Below, piece after piece: positions 1 through 7,954 of a DNA stretch of 64,000 nt (position 1 is its first letter; every line of letters begins with the position of its first letter). The translations under genes were made by a program, and so were the position numbers. The notes below the pieces were generated by a model that saw only the letters and a list, made by a program, of their open reading frames with translations, had not been told where the DNA came from and did not search any database. Source of the DNA: Sphingomonas sp. (GTDB taxonomy: Bacteria; Pseudomonadota; Alphaproteobacteria; Sphingomonadales; Sphingomonadaceae). Location: assembly GCF_004799495.1 (NCBI RefSeq), contig NZ_SSMY01000011.1, positions 62,001 through 126,000 of the forward strand, written 5' to 3'.

Positions 1-801
1 GCCCTCCCCGTGCTGCTGCCTGCAGCGGAAGGGCGTCCCCGCGCACAGATACCGCTGTCGCAGGTGGCACAGATCCGGCTCACCGAAGGGTTGAACCAGA
101 TCAGCCGCGAGAACGGCAAGCGCCGCGTCGTCGTGCAGGTCAACCTGGCGGGCCGCGACGCCGGTTCCTTCGTCGAGGAAGCGCAGGCCAAGGTCGCCAA
201 GCTGAAGCTGCCCGCCGGCTACTACCTGGAATGGGGGGGCCAGTTCGAGAACCTCCAGGCGGCGTCGCAACGCCTCTCGATCGTGGTGCCGCTGTGCTTC
301 GCCGCCATCTTCGGGCTCCTCTACATGGCGCTCGGCACACTCGGTCGGGCGACGGCGGTTTTCCTCGCCGTTCCGCTGGGCCTCGCCGGCGGCGTGTTCA
401 CGCTGGCGGTGACGGGGATCGCGTTCTCCGTGTCGGCTGCCGTCGGGTTCATCTGCCTCGCCGGCGTCGCCGTCCTGAACGGGCTGGTCGTCATGTCCGA
501 GATAAGGCGCCGAAGCGAGGAAGGCCTGCCGCTGGTCGATGCCATTAGGGAAGGCATGCGCGAGAAGATGCGCGCGGTCGTGATGACCGGGTTCGTGCCC
601 GCGATCGGGTTCGTGCCGATGGCACTCGCACACGGCACCGGCGCCGAGGTCCAGAAGCCGCTGGCCACGACGGTAATCGGCGGACTGGTCGCGGCCACGA
701 TCCTCACGCTGCTGGTGCTGCCGGCGATCGCCAAGGTGGTGCTCGGCACCATCGAGCGGCGGCGGTCGGCCGCCCGCGAAGAAACGACGGAGGTCGCGTG
801 A
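1..801 (+). CDS. Heavy-metal RND efflux pump (CusA/CzcA type), C-terminal part
   Basis: The reading frame is open from the first base, so this is the 3' end of a gene starting outside the window (about 266 residues visible, of roughly 1,000-1,050 in full-length pumps). It shows part of a periplasmic porter domain, then a run of hydrophobic helices, an amphipathic loop (MSEIRRRSEEGLPLVDAI) and two last helices, as in the C-terminal half of HAE/HME-RND proteins. These pumps export cations such as Cu, Ag, Co, Zn or Cd from periplasm or cytoplasm through a tripartite complex. The following CDF and ZIP genes fit a metal role. Which metal is carried cannot be told, because the defining transmembrane residues lie outside the window. 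Confidence 0.85.
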   Translation, partial: ALPVLLPAAEGRPRAQIPLSQVAQIRLTEGLNQISRENGKRRVVVQVNLAGRDAGSFVEEAQAKVAKLKLPAGYYLEWGGQFENLQAASQRLSIVVPLCFAAIFGLLYMALGTLGRATAVFLAVPLGLAGGVFTLAVTGIAFSVSAAVGFICLAGVAVLNGLVVMSEIRRRSEEGLPLVDAIREGMREKMRAVVMTGFVPAIGFVPMALAHGTGAEVQKPLATTVIGGLVAATILTLLVLPAIAKVVLGTIERRRSAAREETTEVA

Positions 802-844
802 TGCGGAGGGACGACCCGAAGCGGGAAATGAGAGGAGAAACGTC

Positions 845-1051
845 ATGTCTCTGGTGAAGTCGGTCGCCGCGGGCGCCGCCATCTCGCTGCTCATCGCCAA
901 CGTCATGCACCAGGAAGCGGTGAGCGAGGGTGGCGTCCTCGGCGGCACCCACTTCACGGTGCTCGACCAACGCGTCGCCTGGTCGTGGACGATCTTCGTG
1001 ATCGCGACGGTCGTGATTTGGCTGCTGTTCAAGGCGGTCGATGCCGGATGA
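845..1051 (+). CDS. Small membrane protein downstream of the RND pump
   Basis: This is a 68-residue protein with a short hydrophobic N-terminal stretch (about residues 5-20) and a clear C-terminal transmembrane helix (about 45-64, WTIFVIATVVIWLLFKAV). The middle contains a His and acidic residues (MHQEAVSEGG). A purine-rich ribosome site (GAGGAGAAA) precedes the ATG. It lies 43 bases after the pump and 32 bases before the DUF190 gene, in the same direction, so it is probably part of the metal operon. I do not recognise the family. It may be a pump accessory peptide, which is inference only. Confidence 0.6.
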   Translation: MSLVKSVAAGAAISLLIANVMHQEAVSEGGVLGGTHFTVLDQRVAWSWTIFVIATVVIWLLFKAVDAG

Positions 1052-1083
1052 CCGCTTCTCACGATCCAAAAGGAGACCAGACG

Positions 1084-1413
1084 ATGACCAAGCAGATGAT
1101 GCTGCTCAGGATATACACCGACGAACGCGCCTATTCGGGCGATCGCAAGGTTTTCGAGCTCGTCGCCGAGCGGGCACGTGACGCCCAGCTGGCCGGCGCG
1201 ACGGTGGTGGAGGCGATGCTTGGGTTCGGGCGGTCCGCGCACATGCACCGCCGGCACATCCTCGAAAGCGAGCGCTCGATCCTCATCGAGATCGTCGACG
1301 AGGATTCGAACCTGCGGACCTTCATGGCCGGTCTACGCGACCTGTCCGGAATCGGGCTGATGACGCTCGAGAAGGTCGAGGTCGTGACGCCCGCCGAGGA
1401 CCCGCCCGAATGA
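1084..1413 (+). CDS. DUF190 family PII-like protein
   Basis: This 109-residue protein has the DUF190 pattern: an N-terminal strand (LLRIYTDERA), a helix, then GATVVEAMLGFGRSAHMH, and a C-terminal strand ending in EKVEVV. DUF190 proteins have a ferredoxin-like, PII-like fold and often sit beside ion transport genes, where they are thought to act as small-ligand sensors. The start is the ATG after AAAGGAGACC. It sits between the RND pump with its small membrane protein and the zinc-ribbon protein, so a role in sensing or tuning metal transport is plausible but unproven. Confidence 0.8.
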   Translation: MTKQMMLLRIYTDERAYSGDRKVFELVAERARDAQLAGATVVEAMLGFGRSAHMHRRHILESERSILIEIVDEDSNLRTFMAGLRDLSGIGLMTLEKVEVVTPAEDPPE

Positions 1414-1455
1414 CCGGACCCGCCGACAACCAACATCCGACGGAAAGCAAAACCC

Positions 1456-1794
1456 ATGACCGATACAGACGACCGAACCACCGGCATGCCCTGCCCGACC
1501 TGCAAGGTCGACCTCCTCCTTTCGGAGCGGCAGGGCATCGAGATCGACTATTGCCCCAAGTGCCGGGGCGTGTGGCTGGACCGCGGCGAGCTCGACAAGA
1601 TCATCGAACGCAGCGCTGTCGAGGACGCGGAACGCGGCCGGGGAGCGCCGCGTGACGCCGGTCCCGGCTACCGGCAGGACGGCCCTTTCGGCGGCAATGA
1701 CCGCCACGGCGGGGGTCACGGTGGCGGAGGCCACGGTGGCGGCAAGCACTACGGCAAGCGGCACGGTGGCTTCCTTGGCCGCCTGTTCGGTTGA
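1456..1794 (+). CDS. Zinc-ribbon protein (TFIIB-type) with Gly/His-rich tail
   Basis: The 112-residue protein carries two CxxC knuckles (CPTC at about 13-16 and CPKC at about 35-38) followed by GVWLDRGELDKI, the signature of the bacterial zf-TFIIB family. The C-terminal third is a low-complexity Gly/His repeat that could bind metal ions. It is in line with the metal transport genes on both sides. The function of this family is not established. Here a zinc-binding or metal-buffering role is inferred from the His-rich tail and from its neighbours. Confidence 0.75.
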   Translation: MTDTDDRTTGMPCPTCKVDLLLSERQGIEIDYCPKCRGVWLDRGELDKIIERSAVEDAERGRGAPRDAGPGYRQDGPFGGNDRHGGGHGGGGHGGGKHYGKRHGGFLGRLFG

Positions 1795-1865
1795 GAAGAG
1801 GCGAGCATGGCCGGACCGACGCCGCGTCGGCCCGGCCCCGACCGACACCAGAAAGGAATAGGACG

Positions 1866-2855
1866 ATGAGCAGCGACGCGAAGGACCGGCCCGATCACGG
1901 CGACGATCACGCCGGTCACGGCCATGCCGGTGACGACCACGCCGGTCACGATCATGGCGCACTCGGGCACAGCCACGCGCCCGCCAGCTTCGGCAAGGCG
2001 TTCGCGATCGGCACGGCGCTGAACGTCGCGTTCGTCGCCGTCGAGGCCACCTACGGGTTGATCGCCGGGTCGATGGCGCTGCTGGCCGACGCCGGGCACA
2101 ATCTCAGCGACGTGCTCGGCCTGCTCATCGCGTGGGGCGCGGCGACACTGGCGAAGCGCAGGCCTAAGGGCCGCTACACCTACGGCCTGCGCAGCTCGTC
2201 GATCCTCGCGGCGCTGCTCAACGCCCTGCTGCTGCTCGTCGCGATCGTCCTCATCGCGGCCGAGGCGATCCGACGCTTCTCCGAGCCCGCCCCGGTCGCG
2301 GGCGTGACCGTGATGATCGTCGCGGCGGTCGGCATCCTGATCAACGGCCTGACAGCGATGCTCTTCATGAGCGGCCGCAAGGGCGACCTCAACATCCGCG
2401 GCGCCTTCCTCCACATGGCGGCCGACGCGGCCGTGTCGGCGGGCGTGGTGATTGCCGGACTCGTCATCGTCCTGACCGGCTGGTCGTGGGTCGATCCGGT
2501 GGTCAGCCTGCTGATCGTGGTCGTCATCGCCATCGGCACCTGGGGCCTGCTGCGGGACTCGGTGATCATGAGCCTGCACGCCGCTCCCGCGGACCTCGAC
2601 CCCAAGGTGCTCACGGCCTTCCTGGCCGGGCAGCCTGGCGTCAACGCCGTGCACGACCTGCACGTCTGGCCGCTGAGCACCACGGAGACCGCGCTGACGG
2701 CGCACCTCGTGATGCCGGCGGGATATCCAGGCGACCAGTTCACGGCCGACCTCGCAGCGACGCTGAAGGAGCAGTTCGGCATCCACCACTCCACCGTGCA
2801 GATCGAGACCGACCCGAACGCGGACTGCGTGCTGAAGCCGGACGACGTCGTATGA
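1866..2855 (+). CDS. czcD: Cation diffusion facilitator, CzcD/ZitB-like exporter
   Basis: This 329-residue CDF exporter moves divalent cations (Zn, Co or Cd in relatives) out of the cytoplasm in exchange for protons. The N-terminus is a His/Asp-rich segment (about residues 10-45). Six transmembrane helices follow, with the paired metal-site motifs LLADAGHNLSD in helix 2 and HMAADAAVS in helix 5. A cytoplasmic C-terminal domain holds VHDLHVWPLS. The start is the ATG after AAAGGAATAGGACG. The gene symbol is given for the family; substrate choice cannot be read from the sequence. Confidence 0.9.
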   Translation: MSSDAKDRPDHGDDHAGHGHAGDDHAGHDHGALGHSHAPASFGKAFAIGTALNVAFVAVEATYGLIAGSMALLADAGHNLSDVLGLLIAWGAATLAKRRPKGRYTYGLRSSSILAALLNALLLLVAIVLIAAEAIRRFSEPAPVAGVTVMIVAAVGILINGLTAMLFMSGRKGDLNIRGAFLHMAADAAVSAGVVIAGLVIVLTGWSWVDPVVSLLIVVVIAIGTWGLLRDSVIMSLHAAPADLDPKVLTAFLAGQPGVNAVHDLHVWPLSTTETALTAHLVMPAGYPGDQFTADLAATLKEQFGIHHSTVQIETDPNADCVLKPDDVV

Positions 2856-2889
2856 ACGCGCGAGGTACTATGAACAGGAAGGGACCGAG

Positions 2890-3573
2890 ATGACCGGATT
2901 GATAAGCACGATCATACCCGTGCTGGCGGTGCTGCTGGGCGCCCTGGTCTCGGTATGGCGACGACCCGGCGAGGCCGTCGTGGCCGGCGTCCAGCACCTC
3001 GCTGCCGGCGTCGTCTTCGCGGCCGCCGCCGCCGAGATCCTGCCGCAGGTCCTCCACGGCGGGTCGCCGGCGGCGACGCTGATCGGCGGAGCGGTCGGAG
3101 TCGTGGTGATGCTGGGGCTGAAGGCAGCGGGGTCGAAGATGACCGGTCCGGTGGCCATGCTCGGCGCCGTCGGGATCGACATCCTCGTCGACGGCCTCGT
3201 GCTCGGGCTGGCCTTCGTCGCCGGCGAGAAGGCCGGGCGCCTGCTCACCATCGCGCTGACGCTCGAGGTGCTGTTCCTCGGGCTGACGGTGACCGAGGCC
3301 TTGCAGGATCGAATCCGCTCGAAGGTCGCGATCATCGGCGCCACGCTCGGCATCGGCCTGCTGCTTCCCGTTGGCGCGCTCATCGCGACCCCGGTCGCGA
3401 CGCTGTCGCCGGCTATGATCACCGCGTTCCTCAGCTTCGGCCTGATGGCCCTTCTCTACCTCGTCACCGAGGAGTTGCTCGTCGAGGCGCACGAGAAGCC
3501 GGACACGCCGCTCATCAGCGCAATGTTCTTCGTCGGGTTCCTCGGCCTTCTGCTCATCGAGGAGCTTTCCTGA
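2890..3573 (+). CDS. ZIP-like metal transporter
   Basis: A 227-residue, highly hydrophobic protein with about eight membrane segments. It has ZIP-like motifs: HLAAGVVFAAAAAEILP in an early helix and DGLVLGLAF plus LFLGLTVTEAL in the centre. ZIP proteins usually bring Zn, Fe or Mn into the cytoplasm. Family assignment rests on these motifs; the usual HS and HE pairs of helices 4 and 5 are altered (VDGLVLGLAF and LEVLFLGLTVTE), so transport activity or direction may differ. It follows the CDF gene by 34 bases and is probably co-transcribed with it. Confidence 0.75.
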   Translation: MTGLISTIIPVLAVLLGALVSVWRRPGEAVVAGVQHLAAGVVFAAAAAEILPQVLHGGSPAATLIGGAVGVVVMLGLKAAGSKMTGPVAMLGAVGIDILVDGLVLGLAFVAGEKAGRLLTIALTLEVLFLGLTVTEALQDRIRSKVAIIGATLGIGLLLPVGALIATPVATLSPAMITAFLSFGLMALLYLVTEELLVEAHEKPDTPLISAMFFVGFLGLLLIEELS

Positions 3574-3617
3574 CGATCCGTCTAGCGGCGGCATCTAGGG
3601 AAAAACCCGGCCGTCGT

Positions 3618-3654
3618 GCCCCCGCGCGCTGCTTCCCCCTAGGCGCGCGGGGGC
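3618..3654 (+). terminator. Strong hairpin after the metal gene cluster
   Basis: There is a perfect 12-bp stem (GCCCCCGCGCGC paired with GCGCGCGGGGGC) around a 13-base loop, 44 bases after the ZIP-like gene. No T run follows, so it may be a transcription barrier or an mRNA-stabilising hairpin and not a classical intrinsic terminator. Confidence 0.5.
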
Positions 3655-3745
3655 GAAATCAACATCCGCCCAGGCACGAGGGGAACGCACAGAGCGCCAG
3701 GCTAGCGCGTCGCAAGCGCCGCCTGCCAATCGGAAGGAGTTGACC

Positions 3746-3967
3746 ATGCCCGACGACAACCGGCGCTCCACGGAGGCGGATGATCGCGCCTATTGGCGAA
3801 GGCGCGCAGACCAGCATGCGGCGATGGCCGCTCGTGCCGCGGCTCCCGAAGTCGCCGCCGTCCACCGGGCGATCGCCGAGGCCTACAGCACGCGTGCCGA
3901 TGCGGCCGCCGCTCCAAATCCCAACCTGCCGTCCGGACGAGACGGTAATGGTCCGCATGGAGTTTGA
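3746..3967 (+). CDS. Small hypothetical protein, Ala/Arg-rich
   Basis: A 73-residue soluble protein with a charged helical centre (AYWRRRADQHAAMAARA, then AVHRAIAEAYSTRADAAAA). It begins at an ATG preceded by GGAAGGAG, a very good ribosome site. Its stop overlaps the upstream part of the MgtC reading frame. I do not recognise a family and no catalytic motif is visible. Confidence 0.5.
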   Translation: MPDDNRRSTEADDRAYWRRRADQHAAMAARAAAPEVAAVHRAIAEAYSTRADAAAAPNPNLPSGRDGNGPHGV

Positions 3968-4056
3968 GCCTTGTCGGTGGATGGCCAAAATCTGACGATG
4001 ACTCGACTGGCCGGCTTCGTCGCGCCCGCACACACCACCGCGGATGGTGGACGCCC

Positions 4057-4512
4057 ATGCTGCCGCTGACCGTAACCAGTATGTGGGAGGTGCTGGGCCA
4101 CCTGGCTTCGCTCGCAATCGCCTACATCTTCGCCTTTCCCATCGGCTGGGACCGTGAGCGGGAAGAGCGGAGCGCGGGCCTTCGCACGTTCCCCCTCGTC
4201 GCGCTCGCAAGCTGCAGCTTCGTCCTGGTCGCGGTGAAGGTGCTGGGCGCCGAATCCCAGAGCCAGGCACGGATCCTGGAAGGCCTGCTGACAGGCGTCG
4301 GGTTCATCGGCGGCGGCGCGATCCTGAAGCACGGCGGCAAGGCATCCGGAACGGCCACCGCCGCAAGCCTGTGGGCCACTGGCGCGCTTGGCGCGGCCGT
4401 AGGCTACGGCCTCTACGACATCGCGGCGATCGTCGGCCTGGGGACATTCCTGACCCTCCGCTCGTCACGCGCGATCAAGTCGGCGTCGGGTGCGCGTGCC
4501 GACGAACCATAA
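4057..4512 (+). CDS. MgtC/SapB family inner-membrane protein
   Basis: A membrane protein of about 151 residues with the MgtC core. The conserved GWDRERE(E)RSAGLRT segment is followed by helices containing LEGLLTGVGFIGGGAILK and TAASLWATGALGAAVGYG. MgtC-type proteins affect magnesium homeostasis and, in pathogens, F-ATPase activity; their biochemical role is debated. The start is chosen at the ATG giving MLPLTVTS; an in-frame ATG at 4081 and a GTG-type upstream start remain possible. It closes the ion-transport part of the island. Confidence 0.85.
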   Translation: MLPLTVTSMWEVLGHLASLAIAYIFAFPIGWDREREERSAGLRTFPLVALASCSFVLVAVKVLGAESQSQARILEGLLTGVGFIGGGAILKHGGKASGTATAASLWATGALGAAVGYGLYDIAAIVGLGTFLTLRSSRAIKSASGARADEP

Positions 4513-4560
4513 AGTTGGGGAAAGGCGCCTGTCCGCCGACCATCAACCGTAACTGACGGT

Positions 4561-4689
4561 CTAGTCACCCTGTGGAGTGTCTTCCACGCTATCGCGGCCG
4601 TCCTCGTCGGGACGAGCTGGCTGCTCGGGGTTCTGATCGTCCCCGTCAGGCACTGAATCCGGGTGGGGATCGGGCGGTGCGCTGGCCAT
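4561..4689 (-). CDS. 42-residue Pro/Asp-rich small protein
   Basis: The short minus-strand frame starts at an ATG preceded by AGGAGGAGAG, one of the best ribosome sites in the window. The product is almost entirely Pro, Asp, Glu, Gln and Ser, has no hydrophobic segment and should be disordered. No family is recognised. The strong ribosome site and a composition unlike random out-of-frame reading support expression. Confidence 0.5.
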   Translation of the reverse strand: MASAPPDPHPDSVPDGDDQNPEQPARPDEDGRDSVEDTPQGD

Positions 4690-4871
4690 GACATCTCTCC
4701 TCCTGCTCTGACCGACTAACATCACTCGCGCCTCGGGGTTCCCGATCCCCGGCCAGCCGAACGAAGCATGGCCGATCCCACGGCTGAAGGCGCCCCGGGA
4801 TGACCCTTCCAGCGTAAGGGAAAAGAAACCCGGAAGGTCGATGACTGCGGTTGTCATCGGAGATTGGAAAA

Positions 4872-5180
4872 ATGCATCAAGAACTAGCCGACACCGAGTT
4901 TTACCGCGTCGTCGTCGACCCCGGGAATTCCCTCTGCGTCATGCTCACGACCACGCAATCGGTGAATACGACTTCCGAGCCCGCCGCGCCGCTGTGGCGA
5001 TGGGAGCTTCCTGACGCCCCGTCGATGGCGGCCTTGTTGGATTGGATGGAAGTTCGTCGCGATCGCTGGCAGGAATGGGGATCGCTCGCCGAGCATCTGG
5101 GGCCGGGCGAGTTCCACATGCACATGCTCAAGCGCATGCAGACCGAGCCAGTGATTGGTAATGCGGAGCAGCGAATTTAG
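4872..5180 (+). CDS. Hypothetical protein
   Basis: A protein of about 102 residues starting at the ATG (MHQELADTEFYRVVVD) preceded by GGAG with nine-base spacing; an in-frame TTG at 4851 is less likely. It shows two N-terminal strands with a Trp-rich middle (LWRWELP, LLDWMEVRRDRWQEWGSL). No family or catalytic motif is recognised. It is isolated between small genes in the accessory region. Confidence 0.5.
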   Translation: MHQELADTEFYRVVVDPGNSLCVMLTTTQSVNTTSEPAAPLWRWELPDAPSMAALLDWMEVRRDRWQEWGSLAEHLGPGEFHMHMLKRMQTEPVIGNAEQRI

Positions 5181-5270
5181 TCGGTCGATCCGCCGATACG
5201 TCGAATTGCGAGACCCCGGGTCGGCCGCGCGTGGCTGGCGCAGGCCAACTGCCGCCCTTATCGTGAGCAC

Positions 5271-6284
5271 GTGAACCGATCGCCCGAGCAGTGGAAGCCA
5301 CCGGCGGAACCCGAAGCGCCGTGCCCATGCGGGCGGGGGCGTCGATTCGGCGAATGCTGCGACGTCCCAGGCGGCCTGCCCGTGCTGCGCTATTCATCGC
5401 TCCGGCCGCCACCACCCCGGACGGGTCTGTCGAATCCGCGCTGCTACATGCGTTCGACCCGCGACTGCTCGACGCAGATCTCCGGCGAGCATTACATCTC
5501 GGCCGCCATCCTCGCCGAGTTCAGTGAACTACGGACGTCCGGGCTACCGTTCTTCGGCGATGGTGAGACACGGGTCGGCCGCAATGCACTGCGTTCGAAC
5601 ATCCTATGCACGAGGCACAATTCCGCACTGTCCCCCCTCGACCAGGAAGGGCACCGCGCCCTGGTCGCGATCCGCGACGGGCTCAACCACGTTTGGCGCC
5701 GCTCCCTTTCGCGCAAGACGCTGCACAGCATCATCAGTGGCGAGGCGCTGGAGCTGTGGGCGATCAAGACCCTGATGGGGCTGCTCAAGGCCGATGTCGC
5801 CCGCACCGACGGCCGGTCGACCGCCGACGCGTTCACCGTTGACGATGCGCTCGTCGCGGACGTGCTCACGGCTGGCAGGCTCCCTCCGGGCTGCGGGCTC
5901 TACGTCGGGCAAGACAGCGACCTGCTGCATGACACGATCGGCTTCGCGCCGATCACGCACCAAGCTGGCGGCCGCGTCTCCGGGCTTCGCGTCAGCTTCC
6001 TCGGTATCGTGCTCGACTTCCTGTTCGATCCCCAGGTTGCGCAGGCACTGGCGTTGCGCGACGACCCCCACTTCCAGCCGTCGATCATCGATCTCGACGG
6101 CGGTGTCAGGCGCGCCCGTATCATCCTGACGCGAGGGCAGAACGGGCGCGAGCCGAACGTGTTGACGCTCCGTCTGCGGAGGGCGACCGTTTCCGAAGCG
6201 GATGCCGAAGGCCTCGCGCAAAGGTTCGCCCGCCGTGAATTCGAGCAAGTGCGGCCAGCCGGAACGAGCGGCCGCCAACGCTAG
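5271..6284 (+). CDS. SEC-C-motif protein with HNH-like zinc region, function unknown
   Basis: This 337-residue protein starts with CPCGRGRRFGECC (about residues 18-30), close to the SEC-C zinc motif. A Cys/His-rich stretch follows: CYMRSTRDCS, ISGEHYISAAIL and, about 35 residues later, ILCTRHNSALSPLDQEG. The spacing of GEH and CxxHN resembles HNH-type nuclease or zinc-finger cores. The remaining 200 residues look globular with no known motif. SEC-C modules often tether proteins to other proteins. A nuclease role is inference only. GTG is used as start. An 8-bp hairpin (CTTGCGGC paired with GCCGCAAG) follows the stop at about 6312-6343. Confidence 0.55.
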   Translation: MNRSPEQWKPPAEPEAPCPCGRGRRFGECCDVPGGLPVLRYSSLRPPPPRTGLSNPRCYMRSTRDCSTQISGEHYISAAILAEFSELRTSGLPFFGDGETRVGRNALRSNILCTRHNSALSPLDQEGHRALVAIRDGLNHVWRRSLSRKTLHSIISGEALELWAIKTLMGLLKADVARTDGRSTADAFTVDDALVADVLTAGRLPPGCGLYVGQDSDLLHDTIGFAPITHQAGGRVSGLRVSFLGIVLDFLFDPQVAQALALRDDPHFQPSIIDLDGGVRRARIILTRGQNGREPNVLTLRLRRATVSEADAEGLAQRFARREFEQVRPAGTSGRQR

Positions 6285-6439
6285 GGTAGAGGGCGGCGTG
6301 TTCCGGTCTTGCGGCTTGGTAAAGGGAGCCGGCCGCAAGGATTTAGACCAGTCCGTAGACCCCATGCTTGGCGTCTCCAGTGTCCTCCCAGGGAGAGGGG
6401 AAAAGCGCTCCGCTTATGTGCGGGCTAAGGAGACAAGAA

Positions 6440-6934
6440 ATGTTCGACGAGAACGGTGAACGTCACATCAGGGCTTTTATCAGCGCGATGAAGTGCGTCG
6501 CGGATCCGCATCGCGCACTGCAGGCCGATCAGAATTCGCCGGTCGTGGTAACTGGCGGGTCGCCGCTCAACCTCATCCAGTTGGCCCAGTTCGCGCGGTC
6601 CGCCTCGGAAGTGTTCGACGCCGATGTCATACACCTCGAATTCGAGCCAGGTCGCGAGGCTGAAGGTCCGCAGCGCATCGCCGTCGGCATGTTCCGCGAC
6701 GGGATCGCCCAGGTGAAGTCGGATTGTCAGGTCTGGGCCGACCCGCGCGGTCGCCCATTCCTGCTTGCCAGGCAAGGACAGAAGATGGGCTTGGCGAGCT
6801 TCGATCCGGAAGGCATGGACTATCGGCCCGGGCGGCCGAAGTCTGACGTCGCCAAGGGCCTTGCCCGGGGCGCGAAGCTCCTTCGGCAGCTCGCGGCGAA
6901 CGACCTCGCTAAGCCGATGGCCAAAGCTGCTTGA
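6440..6934 (+). CDS. Hypothetical protein
   Basis: A 164-residue soluble protein starting at the ATG preceded by AAGGAGACAAGAA (MFDENGERHIRAFISAM). It appears alpha/beta, with a C-terminal basic helix (KSDVAKGLARGAKLLRQLAA). No domain is recognised. It lies directly upstream of the LexA-type box and the SRAP-like gene but is separated from them by a strong hairpin, so it is probably its own transcription unit. Confidence 0.5.
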   Translation: MFDENGERHIRAFISAMKCVADPHRALQADQNSPVVVTGGSPLNLIQLAQFARSASEVFDADVIHLEFEPGREAEGPQRIAVGMFRDGIAQVKSDCQVWADPRGRPFLLARQGQKMGLASFDPEGMDYRPGRPKSDVAKGLARGAKLLRQLAANDLAKPMAKAA

Positions 6935-6942
6935 CCTGTTCA

Positions 6943-6966
6943 GCCCGCCCCGAAGCCGGGGCGGGC
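6943..6966 (+). terminator. Hairpin after the hypothetical gene at 6440-6934
   Basis: A perfect 10-bp stem (GCCCGCCCCG paired with CGGGGCGGGC) closes a four-base AAGC loop nine bases after the stop codon. There is no T tract, so termination strength is uncertain. It separates the preceding gene from the SOS-type promoter at 7020. Confidence 0.5.
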
Positions 6967-7019
6967 GCCTACCGCCCGAGCTGCGGATCGATCGGGGACT
7001 CGACTCCAACGCCGGTATG

Positions 7020-7034
7020 GAACATTAAGGGAAC
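7020..7034. promoter_or_regulatory. LexA-type SOS box (GAAC-N7-GAAC)
   Basis: GAACATTAAGGGAAC is an exact match to the alphaproteobacterial LexA consensus GTTC-N7-GTTC read on the other strand. It ends 12 bases before the ATG of the SRAP-like gene, so it should control the block 7047-9457 (SRAP-like, HhH, small protein, AlkB, SRAP). Similar boxes precede imuA and uvrD in this window, which supports its being real. Confidence 0.75.
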
Positions 7035-7046
7035 GAACACGACTCG

Positions 7047-7712
7047 ATGAACCGTATGTCCCGGCTACACAGCCTCCGCGCGTCGATTGACGACGTCGCA
7101 AAAACCTTCGACGCCGATCCTGGCGAGCTGTTCTCGATCCCGGCGGACGTGACCGAGGGAGAGAGCGGCGTCGTCATGTTCGAAACCGGTGGACGACGCC
7201 GCCTCAGGATGATGCGGTGGGGATTCCCAAGACGCATCCGCGACGCGCGGAAGGTCGGCATGGAGGCGGACATCATCGGCCTGGTCGCCGACCTTACCAA
7301 CCCGATGTGGGAGCAGACCGTCGTGGATCCCCGCTACCGCTGCGTCATCCCGATCACGCACTTCGGCAATCCTGAGGGTGACGCCGGCGCCAAGACCCGG
7401 GCCTGGTTCTCGGTGAAGGACCAGCCGATCATGGCGTGGGCCGGGTTCTGCAGGAACATCCCGGACGTCGGCCCCTGTTACGCGGGCATGACCATGGAGG
7501 CTAACGCCGCCATCCCACCCACCAACGACCGCATGCCCGTCTTGCTCGAGTTCGACGAGATCGACACGTGGCTGCACGGCACGATCCAAGACGTGATCCG
7601 ACTCCAGTTCCGCCCGCCGTTCGCGGCCGACCGCATGGATGTCATGCACACCGACGACGCATGGCGGAACGGTGGGCCTCCACCCTCGTTCGCCCAGATG
7701 CCGCTGATCTAA
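7047..7712 (+). CDS. SRAP/YedK-family protein lacking the catalytic residues
   Basis: The 221-residue protein follows the SRAP (SOS response-associated peptidase, YedK/HMCES) fold: MRWGFP, RCVIPITHF, WFSVKD, AGF and NDRMPVLL, ending in QMPLI like the intact copy at 8813-9457. SRAP proteins crosslink to abasic sites in single-stranded DNA through Cys2. Here no Cys follows the start Met (MNRMSRL, or MSRL from the second ATG). The active-site Glu aligns with Asn (FGN against FAE), the active-site His with Asn (TNDRMP against VHDRMP), and the conserved Asn is lost. It is therefore probably a pseudoenzyme, perhaps an abasic-site or single-strand reader. A LexA-type box lies just upstream. Confidence 0.75.
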   Translation: MNRMSRLHSLRASIDDVAKTFDADPGELFSIPADVTEGESGVVMFETGGRRRLRMMRWGFPRRIRDARKVGMEADIIGLVADLTNPMWEQTVVDPRYRCVIPITHFGNPEGDAGAKTRAWFSVKDQPIMAWAGFCRNIPDVGPCYAGMTMEANAAIPPTNDRMPVLLEFDEIDTWLHGTIQDVIRLQFRPPFAADRMDVMHTDDAWRNGGPPPSFAQMPLI

Positions 7713-7748
7713 GCGGTGCATCGTGCAGTGCCCAGTGAAGGACCACAG

Positions 7749-7940
7749 ATGCCAGCAGTGAACGTCAACGACGCATGCCAGGAGGAGCTCGACGCGGTCG
7801 AAGGCCTGCGCGGCCACGGCTATGAGATCGTCCGCTACCGCGAGGACCGCGGTCGGTTCCACAGCCTGCGGCAGCTCGAAGAGGTTCCAGGCCTCGCAGG
7901 CAAGCTCGACGGCGCGACACTCGCCGGCCTCACTGTCTGA
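7749..7940 (+). CDS. Helix-hairpin-helix mini-protein (ComEA-like)
   Basis: A 63-residue protein made almost wholly of one ComEA-type double HhH unit: VNVNDACQEELDAVEGL, then YEIVRYREDRGRF and LRQLEEVPGL. HhH motifs bind DNA backbone without sequence preference. There is no signal peptide, so unlike ComEA it is likely cytoplasmic. It lies 36 bases after the SRAP-like gene and 14 bases before the next small gene, in an apparent SOS-controlled block, suggesting it is a DNA-binding partner in repair. Confidence 0.7.
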   Translation: MPAVNVNDACQEELDAVEGLRGHGYEIVRYREDRGRFHSLRQLEEVPGLAGKLDGATLAGLTV

Positions 7941-7954
7941 CGGGTCGGAGCGAC

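Noticed and set aside
1749-2789. A 346-residue minus-strand frame opposite the CDF gene
   Set aside because: Its His/Asp/Arg-rich composition is the complement of the CDF coding sequence, and no family motif is seen.
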